From Prorocentrum cordatum (taxonomy: Eukaryota > Sar > Dinophyceae > Prorocentrales > Prorocentraceae), in contig CAUYUJ010005003.1 in the NCBI GenBank assembly GCA_963575745.1, positions 170,441 through 234,440 of the forward strand: a stretch of 64,000 bases of DNA. Direction: 5' to 3'. Position numbers and translations under genes: made by a program. Positions 63,796 through 64,000 of this stretch are shown in pieces. Every line of letters starts with the position of its first letter. Position 1 is the first letter of the stretch. Below the pieces are notes generated by a model. The model worked only from the letters and a program-made list of their open reading frames with translations, did not search any database and was not told the origin of the DNA.

Positions 63796-64000
63796 TTCAT
63801 CATCATCCTCATCCTCATCAGCATGGCCATCAGAAGCAGCAGCAGAAGCAGCAGCATAACCGGCATCATCACCATCATCATCATCATCATCATCATCATC
63901 AGCAGCATCATCATCATCAACAGTATCATCATCAGCATAATCATCAGTAGCAGCAGGAGAAGCCCCAGCAACAGCAGAACCACCATCATCATCATCATCA
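63796..64000 (+). repeat. CAT/CAG trinucleotide microsatellite
   Basis: ATCATCATC and AGCAGCAGC tracts running to the window edge. Confidence 0.97.

Overview
The window looks like nuclear DNA of a dinoflagellate. The evidence is a GC-rich, gene-poor sequence crowded with trinucleotide microsatellites and dispersed repeats; several decayed LINE-type retrotransposons of the lineage-specific kinds common in dinoflagellate genomes; and introns whose inferred donors are a mix of GT, GC and GA with AG|G-like acceptors, often with a short direct repeat at both splice junctions. I see no bacterial operon structure, ribosome binding sites, CRISPR array or tRNA. All intron/exon structures are read by eye from reading frame, coding texture and junctions and have no transcript support.

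Layout. 1-3,000 is non-coding with an 88-90 bp tandem repeat and a TCC tract. 3,012-16,829 (+) holds a 691-codon ORF resembling a dinoflagellate transposase-like family, followed by twelve small exons that stay in frame with it and with each other; the introns carry microsatellites, a 73-base poly-C run, a 4.3 kb higher-order repeat built from a TIR element plus a 33-bp minisatellite, and a 148-bp introner-like intron. 17,880-18,774 (-) is a second short-intron gene of unknown function. 18.8-24.3 kb is mostly repeats, with a small Cys-pair protein (22,069) and a possible minus-strand exon (23,177).

24.4-49.1 kb is a nest of three LINEs: LINE-C (minus, about 24.4-32.5 kb: coiled-coil ORF1, APE endonuclease, RT, RNase H, terminal Cys motif), LINE-A (minus, 33.9-41.0 kb: APE, RT, CCHC, RNase H; the best preserved) and LINE-B (plus, 41.7-49.1 kb: RNase H, APE, RT, zinc finger, then a DNA-methyltransferase-like domain). 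LINE-A and LINE-B lie head to head. 49.1-53.3 kb is repeats. 53.3-59.3 kb is a pol-less, gag-like element with Cys/His clusters and a CCCH finger, bounded by ~150-bp direct repeats. 60,433-61,000 (-) is an EF-hand gene whose intron is itself a mobile TIR element with an 8-bp direct repeat at the splice junctions. 61.2-64 kb is repeats, including a ~101-bp tandem array.

The unifying theme is intron creation by DNA elements. At least three different TIR-bearing sequences sit exactly between coding exons here, and one of them recurs as four dispersed copies in the window. The LINEs supply most of the remaining coding sequence; all show frameshifts or stops and look inactive.
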